Shown here piece after piece: positions 18,741 through 29,628 of a stretch of DNA of 64,000 bases. A program made the position numbers and the translations under genes. This DNA comes from Candidatus Planktophila dulcis. GTDB taxonomy: Bacteria; Actinomycetota; Actinomycetes; Nanopelagicales; Nanopelagicaceae. The stretch spans positions 806,001 through 870,000 of the forward strand of contig NZ_CP016777.1 in NCBI RefSeq assembly GCF_002288225.1, given 5' to 3'. The stretch's first letter is position 1, and each line of letters opens with the position of its first letter. The notes beneath the pieces were generated by a model that worked only from the letters and a program-made list of their open reading frames with translations, was not told where the DNA came from and made no database searches.

Positions 18741-19709
18741 CTAGTTAGTGATGCGAATTGGTTGAATACCACGAGCTATTTGACGCTCGAAGTGGACTTC
18801 ACGCTTATCGTTAAATGTCGCAGCAGTCTTATAAGTCGCATCCATAAATGCGCTGAGCTCTTCACGTGCCTTGAGGCCATCGCCTGAGAGATCAGTGCGC
18901 TCGAATACATTCCACGCACGAAGAACGGGCGCAACAACATCATCGAGGTGCTGCTGGAGATCATAAATTCCAGCAAGTGCGATCTGCACAGCCTTGCGAC
19001 CAAAGCCTGGCATATTCGCACCTGGCATATCAAAGTTAGTGACGACATCCGCAATTGCTCGCATTGCAGCATTTGGTTCCATATCGAGCGCTGCTGAAAG
19101 AGTATTGCGATAGAAGAGCATGTGAAGGTTCTCATCGAGTGCAACGCGCTGCATCATACCTTCTGCAATCGGATCATCTGAAAGCTTTCCAGTGTTACGG
19201 TGTGAAATACGGGTAGCAAGTTCTTGGAAAGAAACATAGGCAATGGTGTGCAACATATCGTTCTCATATGGTGTCTGATAGCCAAGAGACATATGTGCCA
19301 TGCGAAGATCTTCGAGTACATATGGATCAACGCCACGAGTTGCCATCAGGTAATCACGAATCACAATGGCGTGGCGTGCTTCTTCAGCAGTCCAGCGTTC
19401 AATCCAATTACCCCACGCGCCATCGCGACCCATAGAGATAGCAATCTCGGTGTGATAGCTCGGCAGATTATCTTCAGTCAGAAGATTGAGAATCAGTGAA
19501 TCCTGAGCAACGGGAGTTAGACGTGAATCTTTTGCTTCCCACGCATCGCCATTGAGAGGACCTGCATAATCGCGGCCTTCAGACCATGGGACATATTCGT
19601 GGGGATACCAGTTCTTTTGAACTGAGAGGTGGCGTTCGAGCTCAACTGCAACAACAGGTTCAAGATCACGAATAAGACGTGCTTGGATTGCTGCCGACTC
19701 TTCACTCAT
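18741..19709 (-). CDS. Acyl-ACP desaturase (DesA-like)
   Basis: Soluble di-iron enzyme of 322 residues that introduces a double bond into acyl-carrier-protein-bound fatty acids. The ligand set of the stearoyl-ACP desaturase family is visible: E79, then E110-A-R-H113 and E163, then E193-N-L-H196. It sits alone between the tRNA-modification operon and trmD, with its own TACTGT -10 box 7 nt before the ATG. Mycobacterial DesA1/DesA2 are the closest described relatives; substrate chain length and double-bond position cannot be inferred. Confidence 0.88.
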   Translation of the reverse strand: MSEESAAIQARLIRDLEPVVAVELERHLSVQKNWYPHEYVPWSEGRDYAGPLNGDAWEAKDSRLTPVAQDSLILNLLTEDNLPSYHTEIAISMGRDGAWGNWIERWTAEEARHAIVIRDYLMATRGVDPYVLEDLRMAHMSLGYQTPYENDMLHTIAYVSFQELATRISHRNTGKLSDDPIAEGMMQRVALDENLHMLFYRNTLSAALDMEPNAAMRAIADVVTNFDMPGANMPGFGRKAVQIALAGIYDLQQHLDDVVAPVLRAWNVFERTDLSGDGLKAREELSAFMDATYKTAATFNDKREVHFERQIARGIQPIRITN

Positions 19710-19716
19710 GGGCGCA

Positions 19717-19722
19717 ACAGTA
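19717..19722 (-). promoter_or_regulatory. -10 element TACTGT of the desaturase gene, leaderless
   Basis: Minus strand TACTGT-TGCGCCC-ATG, 7-nt gap, no Shine-Dalgarno sequence. Confidence 0.4.
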
Positions 19723-19747
19723 CGGCAGTCACTCGGTTACTAACGAG

Positions 19748-20431
19748 TTAGAAATTATCTTCTGCCCTTTTTTGCGCCTGTTGTGTGCGCCATTTCGCAA
19801 TTTCGGCATGGTTACCACTCAAAAGAATCTCGGGAACCGAGATTCCGCGCCACTCTTGAGGCTTAGTGAAATTCGGATATTCAAGATATCCCTCACTGTT
19901 ATGTGACTCCTCTGCCAGTGATTCTGGATTGCCAAGAACTCCAGGGATCAAACGGGTGATTGCTTCAATCATGACCATAGAAGCAACCTCACCCCCACCG
20001 AGGACATAATCGCCGATAGAGACTTCATGCACACGAATATTGCGTGTTTGGAATTCTGGCTGCGAGTAATACTGGCGCACGCGATCGTCAATGCCTTCAT
20101 AACGACCACAGGCAAAGATCAGTTGAGTAGATGTTGAAAAACTCTCAGCCATCTTCTGGTTGAACTTCTTGCCTGCAGGGGTGAGGATGATCAAATCAGC
20201 ACCATCGGCAATCACAGAATCGATTGTTTTTGCCCACACCTCAGGCAGCATCACCATTCCAGCTCCACCACCATAAGGAGTGTCATCGACTGTGTTGTGA
20301 TTGTCATTGGTCTGTGCGCGAAGATCGTGAACAGCAATATCAACAAGACCTGCGCTCTGCGCTTTACCGAGCAGAGATAGCTTCAGCGGTGAGAGGTATT
20401 CAGGAAATATCGAGATGACATCAATTTTCAT
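19748..20431 (-). CDS. trmD: tRNA (guanine-37-N1)-methyltransferase
   Basis: Methylates G37 of tRNAs with a G at position 36, preventing frameshifting. 227 residues with the trefoil-knot SPOUT fold: [12 protein letters not shown] start, [24 protein letters not shown] and the knot loop [11 protein letters not shown]. Last gene of the rpsP-khpA-rimM-trmD operon; its start codon shares a base with the rimM stop. Confidence 0.95.
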   Translation of the reverse strand: MKIDVISIFPEYLSPLKLSLLGKAQSAGLVDIAVHDLRAQTNDNHNTVDDTPYGGGAGMVMLPEVWAKTIDSVIADGADLIILTPAGKKFNQKMAESFSTSTQLIFACGRYEGIDDRVRQYYSQPEFQTRNIRVHEVSIGDYVLGGGEVASMVMIEAITRLIPGVLGNPESLAEESHNSEGYLEYPNFTKPQEWRGISVPEILLSGNHAEIAKWRTQQAQKRAEDNF

Positions 20432-20931
20432 CAGATACTCCCTGCAATCTCTGGTGGAATCACTGTCATCATCTTCTTCTTGATATCAACAACTGGAACC
20501 AATTGGCGAACAAAGGGAATAAGTACTTCACCCGTTGCAGTCTTAATGGATAAGACATCTTGGCCTGGAAGGTTGAGGACATCGCTCACAACGCCGAACT
20601 CATCACCGTCGACGAGAAAGGCTTTACAGCCAACAAGCTGTAGGACGTGATAATCATCTTCATCCACACCTGGAGCATCGATATCAACATCGCTATAGAG
20701 AAGTTCATTGCGAAAAGCTTCGATGGCGTTGCGATCTTCGATTCCTTCAAAGCCGAGCAACAAAATTCCGTTGTGTACACGTGCAGAAACCACGGTTAAT
20801 TCACCGTGGTTTTCTGTCTGTAAGACTGCGCCGATGGCGAAGCGATCTTCTGCCTCATCTGTTCGGACTTCGATAGTTGCTTCACCAAGAATTCCGTGAG
20901 CTTTACCGATGCGGCCCACGTTTAATTTCAT
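20431..20931 (-). CDS. rimM: 16S rRNA processing protein RimM
   Basis: Assists 30S head maturation through ribosomal protein S19. 166 residues from [22 protein letters not shown], the normal opening of the family; the frame runs upstream to 20997 but that would overlap khpA. A C-terminal PRC-barrel domain ([34 protein letters not shown]) is complete. Operon order rpsP-khpA-rimM-trmD is standard. Confidence 0.92.
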   Translation of the reverse strand: MKLNVGRIGKAHGILGEATIEVRTDEAEDRFAIGAVLQTENHGELTVVSARVHNGILLLGFEGIEDRNAIEAFRNELLYSDVDIDAPGVDEDDYHVLQLVGCKAFLVDGDEFGVVSDVLNLPGQDVLSIKTATGEVLIPFVRQLVPVVDIKKKMMTVIPPEIAGSI

Positions 20932-20944
20932 GGGTGCTAAAGAG

Positions 20945-21184
20945 TTAACGAACCTCGTCGGTATCGATGAGATCGACACGTACTGAGCGACCAGCAAGTG
21001 CGCTTACGACTGTGCGAAGCGCCTTTGCTGTACGTCCATTACGACCGATTACCTTGCCGATATCGTCAGGATTAACACGCACTTCGAGCGTTGTGCCACG
21101 ACGGTGTGTTTTTTCCTTGACATTGACATCGTCAGGGTTATCAACGATTCCCTTTACGAGATGTTCGAGAGCTTCATCAATCAT
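20945..21184 (-). CDS. khpA: RNA-binding protein KhpA (KH domain)
   Basis: 79 residues, essentially one KH domain with the GxxG loop in IGKVIGRNGRTAKALR. KhpA pairs with KhpB/Jag in other bacteria to bind RNA and influence cell division; KhpB is not in the window. Its start overlaps the rpsP stop (TAATGA). Length and position between S16 and RimM are typical for Gram-positive bacteria. Confidence 0.92.
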   Translation of the reverse strand: MIDEALEHLVKGIVDNPDDVNVKEKTHRRGTTLEVRVNPDDIGKVIGRNGRTAKALRTVVSALAGRSVRVDLIDTDEVR

Positions 21185-21753
21185 TATTCAGCAGGAGTTT
21201 CCGCTACAGGTGCTTCTTCAGCAACAGCTTCTACTGCAGGAGTCTCTTCAACTACTACTTCAGCAACAGGTGCTTCAACTACTGCTTCTTCAGCAACAGC
21301 TTCAGCAACAGGTGCTTCAACTACTGCTTCTTCAACAACTGGTGCTGACTTTGCAGCAAGCTTCTCTTGCGCCTTCTTCTTCAAAGTTGTTGCACCTTCT
21401 GCAGGTTCTGCAGCAGCAGCCTTAACAGCTGCTTCATATGCAACGCTCTTTGCAGGCTTTGGAGCTGCAAATCGAAGAGTGCCTTCAGTTCCTGGAAGAC
21501 CCTTGAACTTCTGCCAATCGCCTGTCACCTTCAGAAGCGCCTCTACAGCCTCTGATGGTTGTGCGCCAACGCCGAGCCAGTACAGAGCGCGCTCTGAGTT
21601 AACTTCGATGATTGATGGCTCTTGTCCTGGGACGTAGCGACCGATCTCTTCAATAGAGAGTCCGTTACGTGCCTTGCGTGAATCTGTAATAACAATGCGG
21701 AAATAAGGTGTGCGAATTTTTCCCATGCGCATTAAACGAATTTTTGTTGACAA
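21184..21753 (-). CDS. rpsP: 30S ribosomal protein S16 with long acidic C-terminal tail
   Basis: Early-assembling 30S protein. The start is a TTG at 21753 giving (M)[21 protein letters not shown]-type sequence, preceded by AGGAG; no ATG fits the family start, and the frame upstream to 21822 has no S16 homology. The S16 core covers about 85 residues. The rest of the 189 residues is low-complexity: a basic [11 protein letters not shown] patch followed by about 50 residues of Ala/Val/Glu/Pro repeats. The tail is encoded partly by a 34-bp direct repeat. Tails are common on actinobacterial S16, but the function is unknown. Confidence 0.93.
   Translation of the reverse strand: MSTKIRLMRMGKIRTPYFRIVITDSRKARNGLSIEEIGRYVPGQEPSIIEVNSERALYWLGVGAQPSEAVEALLKVTGDWQKFKGLPGTEGTLRFAAPKPAKSVAYEAAVKAAAAEPAEGATTLKKKAQEKLAAKSAPVVEEAVVEAPVAEAVAEEAVVEAPVAEVVVEETPAVEAVAEEAPVAETPAE
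21259..21334. repeat. 34-bp direct repeat in the S16 tail
   Basis: Identical 34-bp units at 21259-21292 and 21301-21334, 42 bp apart (14 codons). They encode the repeated [11 protein letters not shown] of the tail. This is in-frame duplication inside a gene, not an intergenic element. Confidence 0.8.
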
Positions 21754-21840
21754 AGAAGTAGTGCTCCTAAAAAGTGTGTCGTACCAATTTGCTACAGCGG
21801 GGTGCGTAGCCAAGAGGTCCAACTTTGGATTGGATTGTTA

Positions 21841-21872
21841 CCGGGGTAGAGGGCCCTGTAACAGGTGGCTAA
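21841..21872. other. ffh-rpsP spacer with small inverted repeat
   Basis: The 148-bp gap between the ffh stop and the rpsP TTG must contain the promoter of the rpsP operon. The only clear symmetry is CCTGT-A-ACAGG near 21855-21865. No tRNA or other RNA gene is recognisable in the gap. Confidence 0.3.
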
Positions 21873-21901
21873 TCTTGCCAGTTACGCTCACAATGTGGAA
21901 A

Positions 21902-23344
21902 TCAGCCGTTTTCCAACGCTCGTTTAGCGGGATTTCCTGACTTCGACTTCTTCTTCTGAATCGGGGCAGCCTTCTTGGGCCCTTGCGGCATCGGTGGCAT
22001 TCCTGGGGGCAGCGCCATCCCAGCAGGCATTCCCCCGCCATTGCGCATCTGCTTCATCATCTTCTGAGCTGCTGAGAATTTATCCACGAGGGCATTCACG
22101 TCAGAGACTTTGCGACCAGAACCAAGAGCGATGCGCGCACGACGTGAACCGTTGAGCACTTTGAGATCTCGACGTTCAAGCGGCGTCATTGACTGCACAA
22201 TCGCCTTAGTGCGAGTGATCTCTGATTCATCAAAGTTATCTATCTGCTTCTTCATCTGACCTGCACCAGGCAACATTCCTAGCAACTTACCCATCGAACC
22301 CATCCTGGACATCGCCTCAATTTGTTCAAGGAAATCATCGAGTGTGAAGTCTTCTCCTGCCATGAATTTCTCTTCGAGCTTCTTTGCCGAATCTCCATCA
22401 AATGCCTTCTTTGCTTGTTCGGCAAGAGTTGCGACATCGCCCATACCAAGGATGCGAGATGCCATACGTTCTGGATAGAAGATATCGAAATCACTGAGTT
22501 TTTCACCAGTTGATGCAAACATAATTGGACGACCGGTAAGTGCTGCAATCGAAAGTGCCGCACCACCTCGTGCATCACCATCGAGCTTGGTAAGAACTAC
22601 ACCATCAAAGCCAACGCCGTCTTGGAAAGCCTTTACTGTGCGAACAGCATCTTGACCGATCATCGCATCGACAACAAAGAGAATTTCATCAGGTTTAACA
22701 GCATCGCGAATAGCGATTGCTTCCTTCATAAGCTCTTCATCAATACCCAGGCGGCCTGCGGTATCAACAATGACAATGTTGTGAAGTTTGGACTTTGCAA
22801 ATGCAATTCCATCTTGCGCAACCTTGACGGGATTGCCCACACCATTTCCTGGTTCAGGAGCAAATACGGGAACTCCTGCAGATTGACCAACTACTTGAAG
22901 TTGATTGACTGCATTTGGTCGCTGAAGGTCGGAAGCAATAAGGATTGGTGTATCGCCCTGATCTTTATAGAACTTGGCAAGCTTTGCCGCAAGTGTTGTC
23001 TTACCAGCACCTTGCAGACCGGCAAGCATGATGACCGTTGGTGGGCTTTTAGCAAAGCGCACACGACGAGCTCCACCACCGAGAATTTCGGTGAGCTCTT
23101 GGTTTACGACATCAAAGATTGCTTGCGCCTGATTGGTTCCTGATTGCAGAGTCGGAAGGACTTCCAAAGCTCTCTGACGCACTTTTTGAGCAAAGCTTTC
23201 AACCACTTCAAGTGCAACATCTGCCTCTAGAAGCGCCTGACGGATATCTGCCGTAGTTGCATCGACATCCTTCTCAGATATCTTTCCACGCGAACGCAGG
23301 GTGCTAAAGGCACCAGCGAATTTGCCTGAGAGTGTGTCGAACAT
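21902..23344 (-). CDS. ffh: Signal recognition particle protein Ffh
   Basis: SRP54 GTPase that binds signal peptides and 4.5S RNA and docks with FtsY. 480 residues: helical N domain, G domain with GLQGAGKTTLAAKLA, DTAGRLGIDEEL and TKLDGDARGGAALS, then the methionine-rich M domain with MTPLERRDLKVLNGSRRARIALGSG. The tail GGGMPAGMALPPGMPPMPQGPKK is a Gly/Met/Pro-rich extension. Its receptor FtsY is encoded 1.8 kb upstream, beyond glnB-amtB. Confidence 0.96.
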   Translation of the reverse strand: MFDTLSGKFAGAFSTLRSRGKISEKDVDATTADIRQALLEADVALEVVESFAQKVRQRALEVLPTLQSGTNQAQAIFDVVNQELTEILGGGARRVRFAKSPPTVIMLAGLQGAGKTTLAAKLAKFYKDQGDTPILIASDLQRPNAVNQLQVVGQSAGVPVFAPEPGNGVGNPVKVAQDGIAFAKSKLHNIVIVDTAGRLGIDEELMKEAIAIRDAVKPDEILFVVDAMIGQDAVRTVKAFQDGVGFDGVVLTKLDGDARGGAALSIAALTGRPIMFASTGEKLSDFDIFYPERMASRILGMGDVATLAEQAKKAFDGDSAKKLEEKFMAGEDFTLDDFLEQIEAMSRMGSMGKLLGMLPGAGQMKKQIDNFDESEITRTKAIVQSMTPLERRDLKVLNGSRRARIALGSGRKVSDVNALVDKFSAAQKMMKQMRNGGGMPAGMALPPGMPPMPQGPKKAAPIQKKKSKSGNPAKRALENG

Positions 23345-23391
23345 AGTGGTGGAACTCTACTTGAGCACCGACCTGATCTTGGACACGCTAC

Positions 23392-25031
<1,640 letters not shown>

Positions 25032-25130
25032 ATCTAATTCCATTTCCAAAGATGAGGGACACTCGTCGTTGAGATGGCGTAAAGATGCATCAGCTGGGTT
25101 ACAGAGAAAGGATTCTCAGGTTAAGGCGGG

Positions 25131-25155
25131 GTCACAAAAGGCCACCTTTTGTTAC
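25131..25155. promoter_or_regulatory. Inverted repeat between ftsY and amtB
   Basis: ACAAAAGG (25134-25141) and CCTTTTGT (25145-25152) are perfect inverted repeats around a 3-bp centre. They extend outward with one mismatch to GTNAC at both ends (25131-25135 and 25151-25155). It could be the ftsY terminator (weak U-tract inside the stem) or an operator for amtB. The outer GTNAC halves resemble part of the actinobacterial GlnR box, but the full four-half-site pattern is not there. Confidence 0.45.
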
Positions 25156-25162
25156 AAGTGGG

Positions 25163-25999
25163 TTACGCGAGCAGGCCTTCTATGTAGGAATCGGGCTCAA
25201 AGGCGGCAAAATCCCCAGCAGACTCCCCTGTACCAATAAATTTGATCGGGATATCCAGGGAGCTTTCAATCGCGAGAGCAACCCCGCCCCTGGCACTTCC
25301 ATCGAGTTTGGTAACAATCAACCCTGTTACTTCAACAGCCTCACTAAATATCTTTGCTTGAGCTAAACCGTTCTGACCCGTGGTGCCATCAATAACTAAG
25401 AGAACTTCGGCAAGCGGTGCACCTTTTTCAATCACACGCTTTACTTTTCCAAGTTCATCCATGAGATCACTCTTATTGTGAAGACGTCCTGCTGTATCCA
25501 CAATTAAATACTTGCTACCGATTTCAACCGCTCGCTTAACGCTGTCGAATGCAACAGATGCCGGCTCTGCGCCTTCCTTGCCAGCGATGACTTCAACGCC
25601 AATGCGCTCACCCCATGTGGTGAGCTGATCTACCGCTGCAGCTCGAAAAGTATCTGCCGCAGCCAAAGTGACAGAGTCACCATTGCTATGCAGAAGAGTT
25701 GCCAGTTTTGCAACCGATGTCGTCTTACCTGTTCCATTCACACCAACAACCATGATCACATTTGTTGGCAGCCCACTGCTAATCGCACGATCTTTTGAGG
25801 ACAGTTTTGAAACGAGGATCTCTTTGATCGCTGCTTCTGCATCATCACCGCGCATCTTCTTGGCAGCTGCAAGTAGCTCTGTGACAAGTGCTGGACCTAG
25901 ATCAGAGGCAAGAAGTTCAACCTCAATCTCATTCCAATCGAGTGCTGAGGCGCTCGATGTTCCACGAACTTTGGCAATTATCCGATTAAAGAGACCCAT
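25163..25999 (-). CDS. ftsY: Signal recognition particle receptor FtsY (NG domains only)
   Basis: Docking GTPase for Ffh-ribosome complexes at the membrane. 278 residues, almost exactly the N and G domains: GVNGTGKTTSVAKLA, DTAGRLHNKSDLMDEL, TKLDGSARGGVALAIE, and FIGTGESAGDFAAFEPDSYIEGLL at the end. The acidic N-terminal A domain of longer FtsY proteins is absent; the first helix (MGLFNRIIAKVRG) is amphipathic and could serve as the membrane anchor. It follows smc by 19 bp, with AGGG 8 nt before the ATG. Confidence 0.94.
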   Translation of the reverse strand: MGLFNRIIAKVRGTSSASALDWNEIEVELLASDLGPALVTELLAAAKKMRGDDAEAAIKEILVSKLSSKDRAISSGLPTNVIMVVGVNGTGKTTSVAKLATLLHSNGDSVTLAAADTFRAAAVDQLTTWGERIGVEVIAGKEGAEPASVAFDSVKRAVEIGSKYLIVDTAGRLHNKSDLMDELGKVKRVIEKGAPLAEVLLVIDGTTGQNGLAQAKIFSEAVEVTGLIVTKLDGSARGGVALAIESSLDIPIKFIGTGESAGDFAAFEPDSYIEGLLA

Positions 26000-26018
26000 C
26001 GCTTACACCCTGATAAAA

Positions 26019-29000
26019 CTAGGCAGTTTCAGATTCGCGAAGGCGCTGCGAAATTACTTCAGTGACACCATCTCCGCGCATCGTCACGCCATAGAGCGCA
26101 TCAGCAATCTCCATAGTGCGCTTCTGGTGAGTAATGATGATCAACTGTGAACTCTCGCGAAGCTCTTCAAAGATTGTGAGCAGTCTTCCGAGGTTGACAT
26201 CATCGAGCGCTGCTTCAACTTCATCGAGCACATAGAACGGGCTAGGGCGCGCTTTAAAGATCGCAACGAGCATTGCAACCGCGGTGAGTGACTTCTCTCC
26301 ACCTGATAGAAGTGAAAGACGCTTGACGCGCTTTCCTGGTGGACGCGCTTCCACATCAACACCAGTATTAAGAAGATCATCAGGATTGGTAAGGAATAGA
26401 CGACCATCTCCACCTGGGAATAAGCGAGAGAAAATATCCTTAAAGTGTTCAGCTACTTCTTCATACGCTTCCATAAAGATCTGCTGCACGCGATCATCGA
26501 CTTCCTTGATGATGTCCAGGAGATCCTTCTTGGTGCGTTTTAAATCCTCAAGCTGTTCTGCCAAGAACTTCAAGCGCTCTTCCAGTGCGTTGTATTCCTC
26601 GAGTGCAAGAGGGTTAATCTTTCCAAGCAGAGTTAGAGAGCGCTCAGTTGCAGCAAGGCGCTTCTCTTGTTGATCACGGCGATAAGGAATGAGCTCAGTT
26701 GCAACAATTTCACCCAACTCAGTCTCAATAAATGTAGGAACATCCTTATCTGGACCGTATTCAGAGATCAGAGTTGGGATATCAATACCAAGTTCTTCCA
26801 CAGCCTTGGTCTGAAGTGCTTCAACACGCATACGTTGTTCAGCGCGAGCAATCTCATCGCGGTGAACGCTAGAGGTCAGTTGATCAAGTTCTTGAGTGAG
26901 TTCGCGGTTACGAGAACGCACGGTGAGCGTCTCACCTTCACGATCGGTGCGAGCAGTCTCAAGTCGTGAACGCTCTACCTGAGCTTTTGCAATCGAACGC
27001 TCGATGTTAATCAACGCTTCATATGCCGCCTCTGCAATTGCTTGAGAGATGACTGCACCGCGCGCACGAGCTCCGCGTCGAGATACTGCGCGCTCAGATG
27101 CTTCACGCTCTGCACGAGCAGATTCTTCTAGCGCAAGTGCTCGTGCTGAAATTGATGCAACGCGCTCTTCTGATGTGCGCACAGCAAGGCGGGCTTCAAC
27201 TTCTGTCGTACGCGCATTCGACACTTCATTACGGAGAGATTCTGCGTGAGCATGATCAGGTTCAGCAATCTCACCATGATTTTGCATCTGGTTGGAAGCA
27301 ATAGAGAGTTCATTCTCATCGCGCGACTTTGCAGCCGTTGCTTCATTAATTGCTGTAGTAAGGCGATCTACTTCAGCAGTTGCAGATTTGATGTTCTGCC
27401 CAGAGACAGCAAGTTGTTCAGTTAAAGCTGCAATGCGAGCATCGGATTCATTGAGTTTACCCAGTGCTGCATCAAATGCTGACTGCTTTGCATCAACATC
27501 AGTTGCTGCTGTAGAGATTTCAAATTTAAGACGATCACACTTGTGATTGAGATCTTCAAGCTTCTTCGCTAGATCTTCAATAAGGGCTCTGATTTCGATC
27601 AGAGATGTAGAAGATGCTGATCCACCACGTGCACGGTGAGATGTGATGACATCACCATCGCGAGTAACAACTGTGACTTGTGGATGCTGGGAAAGAATGG
27701 ATTCTGCTGCGCGCGCATTATCTACAACAACAGTTGTAGCAAGAAGGGATGTGAGAAGTTCAGATATCTGTGATGAGCGAACATGGCTCAGCAGTGAGGT
27801 CTGACCTGCAGGTGTCTGACCCCCAGCGCGCTGTCCTGGTTCATAGACCAAGACATCTGCTTGTCCTAAGTTTTCACTGCGAAGAGTTGTAAGCGCACTC
27901 ACGGCAGATGAAAGATCCTTCACAACGACAGCGTCAGCAAGTGAGCCCAGTGCCGCAGCAGTTGCTGCCTCCCAACCAGAATCAATCTGAATGAGGGATG
28001 CAATGCTTCCAAGAATCTGAACTCCACGAGAATCTTTAATGAGGGCTGCGGCGCCATCTCGAGAATCTGAAGTTAAGCGCATCGCCTCAAGCTTGGATTC
28101 AGTTGCATTACGTTCACGATCTGCAGCACGCTCTGCATCAACTAATTCAGTGTGTGCTTTCTTCGCTGATTCAAGTGAGTTCTTAGCTCCCTGGAATTGT
28201 GAATCTAGGCCTTGCTCACCAGCATCGGCGTTACCAATCTCCATCTCAAACTTTGCATAGTCACCCTTTGCAGAATCAACACGAGATTGTGCTTCTGCGC
28301 GAGCTGCTGCAAGGCGTGAGATTTCTTCTGTGATTGCTTCAAGTCGAGCTGCAAGAGATTTGATGTGACCTTCTTGGCGCGCAGTGCCTTCGCGTTGATC
28401 TGCAATGGCGCGCATTGCGGCCGCAATCGTGTCTTCTTCAGCTTTCAGAGCCGCTTCAGCGCTTGCAAGTGCAGCAGTAGATCGTGCAAGTGCATTCTGC
28501 GCCTCAAGTACTGCTGCGCGAAGTTGAGCTTCCTCTTGGCGAAGGGCAGCAGCTTCTTGATCCAAAATTTCTGGGTCGCGACCTGCACTACGTGCTTCCT
28601 CTGCTTCTTCTGCAAGAAAGCGTGAACGCTCTTGCGCCAGTGATTGAGTACCGCGGAATTTTTCACGAAGAGCGCTCAGTGAGTAGTAATTCTCTTGAGC
28701 CTTGATAAGAAGTGGACTTTCAAATGCAGATTGGGCATCGAGTTCTTCTTCCCGCCTGCGCACCTTGTCGAGTTCACCTTCGACTTGAGAGCGACGCTCA
28801 CGCAACGCATTCTCATCGGCTACTTCAGCATCAACCGTCTTTGAAAGAGAGATGTAATCATCTGCCAATAGGCGAAGCTTTGCATCACGCAGATCTGCTT
28901 GAATCGTTGCTGCCTTCTTCGCAACTTCGGCTTGCTTACCCAATGGGCGAAGCTGGCGACGAAGTTCAACAGTGAGGTCGTTAATACGTGCAAGGTTTGC

Positions 29001-29555
29001 CTGCATCGAATCCAGCTTACGAATCGCCTTCTCTTTACGTTTGCGATGCTTAAGAACTCCCGCTGCCTCTTCGATAAATCCGCGACGCTCTTCAGGTGTT
29101 GCCATCAAGATTGCATCGAGCTGGCCTTGGCCAACGATTACGTGCATCTCGCGACCGATTCCGGAATCGCTTAGGAGTTCTTGAATATCCAGAAGTCGTG
29201 ATGCTTCACCATTTATTTGGTACTCACTCTGTCCATTACGAAAGAGAATGCGAGAGATAGTTACTTCGGTGTAATCAATCGGTAGTGCGCCATCGGTGTT
29301 ATCAATGGTGACGGCAACTTCTGCGCGACCAAGAGGAGCACGGCCGGAAGTTCCAGCGAAGATGACATCTTCCATCTTTCCACCGCGCAGAGACTTCGCG
29401 CCTTGCTCGCCCATTACCCAGGTCAGAGCATCAACAACGTTAGATTTTCCAGAACCATTGGGACCGACCACGCAGGTGATGCCGGGTTCGAGGCGAAGAG
29501 TGGTCGCCGAAGCAAAGGATTTAAATCCCTTGAGGGTCAGACTCTTCAAATACAC
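26019..29555 (-). CDS. smc: Chromosome segregation protein SMC
   Basis: Structural-maintenance ATPase of 1178 residues that compacts and segregates the chromosome. Walker A GPNGSGKS is at residues 31-38. Long coiled coils flank a central hinge (about residues 500-650, with GVQILGSIASLIQ and VVTRDGDVI). The ABC signature LSGGEKSLTA and Walker B FYVLDEVEAALDD are near the C-terminus. It starts with GTG; TAGGTT lies 6 nt upstream and there is no Shine-Dalgarno sequence, so the mRNA may be leaderless. The kleisin partners ScpA/ScpB are outside the window. Confidence 0.96.
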   Translation of the reverse strand: MYLKSLTLKGFKSFASATTLRLEPGITCVVGPNGSGKSNVVDALTWVMGEQGAKSLRGGKMEDVIFAGTSGRAPLGRAEVAVTIDNTDGALPIDYTEVTISRILFRNGQSEYQINGEASRLLDIQELLSDSGIGREMHVIVGQGQLDAILMATPEERRGFIEEAAGVLKHRKRKEKAIRKLDSMQANLARINDLTVELRRQLRPLGKQAEVAKKAATIQADLRDAKLRLLADDYISLSKTVDAEVADENALRERRSQVEGELDKVRRREEELDAQSAFESPLLIKAQENYYSLSALREKFRGTQSLAQERSRFLAEEAEEARSAGRDPEILDQEAAALRQEEAQLRAAVLEAQNALARSTAALASAEAALKAEEDTIAAAMRAIADQREGTARQEGHIKSLAARLEAITEEISRLAAARAEAQSRVDSAKGDYAKFEMEIGNADAGEQGLDSQFQGAKNSLESAKKAHTELVDAERAADRERNATESKLEAMRLTSDSRDGAAALIKDSRGVQILGSIASLIQIDSGWEAATAAALGSLADAVVVKDLSSAVSALTTLRSENLGQADVLVYEPGQRAGGQTPAGQTSLLSHVRSSQISELLTSLLATTVVVDNARAAESILSQHPQVTVVTRDGDVITSHRARGGSASSTSLIEIRALIEDLAKKLEDLNHKCDRLKFEISTAATDVDAKQSAFDAALGKLNESDARIAALTEQLAVSGQNIKSATAEVDRLTTAINEATAAKSRDENELSIASNQMQNHGEIAEPDHAHAESLRNEVSNARTTEVEARLAVRTSEERVASISARALALEESARAEREASERAVSRRGARARGAVISQAIAEAAYEALINIERSIAKAQVERSRLETARTDREGETLTVRSRNRELTQELDQLTSSVHRDEIARAEQRMRVEALQTKAVEELGIDIPTLISEYGPDKDVPTFIETELGEIVATELIPYRRDQQEKRLAATERSLTLLGKINPLALEEYNALEERLKFLAEQLEDLKRTKKDLLDIIKEVDDRVQQIFMEAYEEVAEHFKDIFSRLFPGGDGRLFLTNPDDLLNTGVDVEARPPGKRVKRLSLLSGGEKSLTAVAMLVAIFKARPSPFYVLDEVEAALDDVNLGRLLTIFEELRESSQLIIITHQKRTMEIADALYGVTMRGDGVTEVISQRLRESETA

Positions 29556-29561
29556 GCGGTA

Positions 29562-29567
29562 AACCTA
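29562..29567 (-). promoter_or_regulatory. -10 element TAGGTT of smc, leaderless
   Basis: Minus strand TAGGTT-TACCGC-GTG, 6-nt gap. It lies in the 73-bp rnc-smc spacer, which also holds a small hairpin TTGGT-ATAAA-ACCAA at 29583-29597. Confidence 0.45.
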
Positions 29568-29628
29568 CCGTTGCACGCCTCATTGGTATAAAACCAACTC
29601 GGTTCAAGTTCTACTTGAGGGTTGTTCG

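Noticed and set aside
21104-21637. Long open frames on the plus strand opposite rpsP and khpA.
   Set aside because: They are Ser/Thr/Ala- or Leu/Gln-rich low-complexity mirrors of the repetitive S16 tail, with no ribosome site or domain.
25077-25160. A complete GlnR box upstream of amtB.
   Set aside because: Only the outer GTNAC halves of a dyad match; the four-half-site 11+11 bp spacing is not met, so it is kept only as a weak candidate.
26141-29174. Many open frames antisense or out of frame in smc.
   Set aside because: They follow from the coiled-coil codon pattern of smc, overlap each other, and have no recognisable domain.
29583-29597. TTGGT-ATAAA-ACCAA hairpin between rnc and smc as a terminator.
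   Set aside because: Five A/T-rich pairs and no T-run; smc has its own -10 box just downstream, so termination cannot be claimed.
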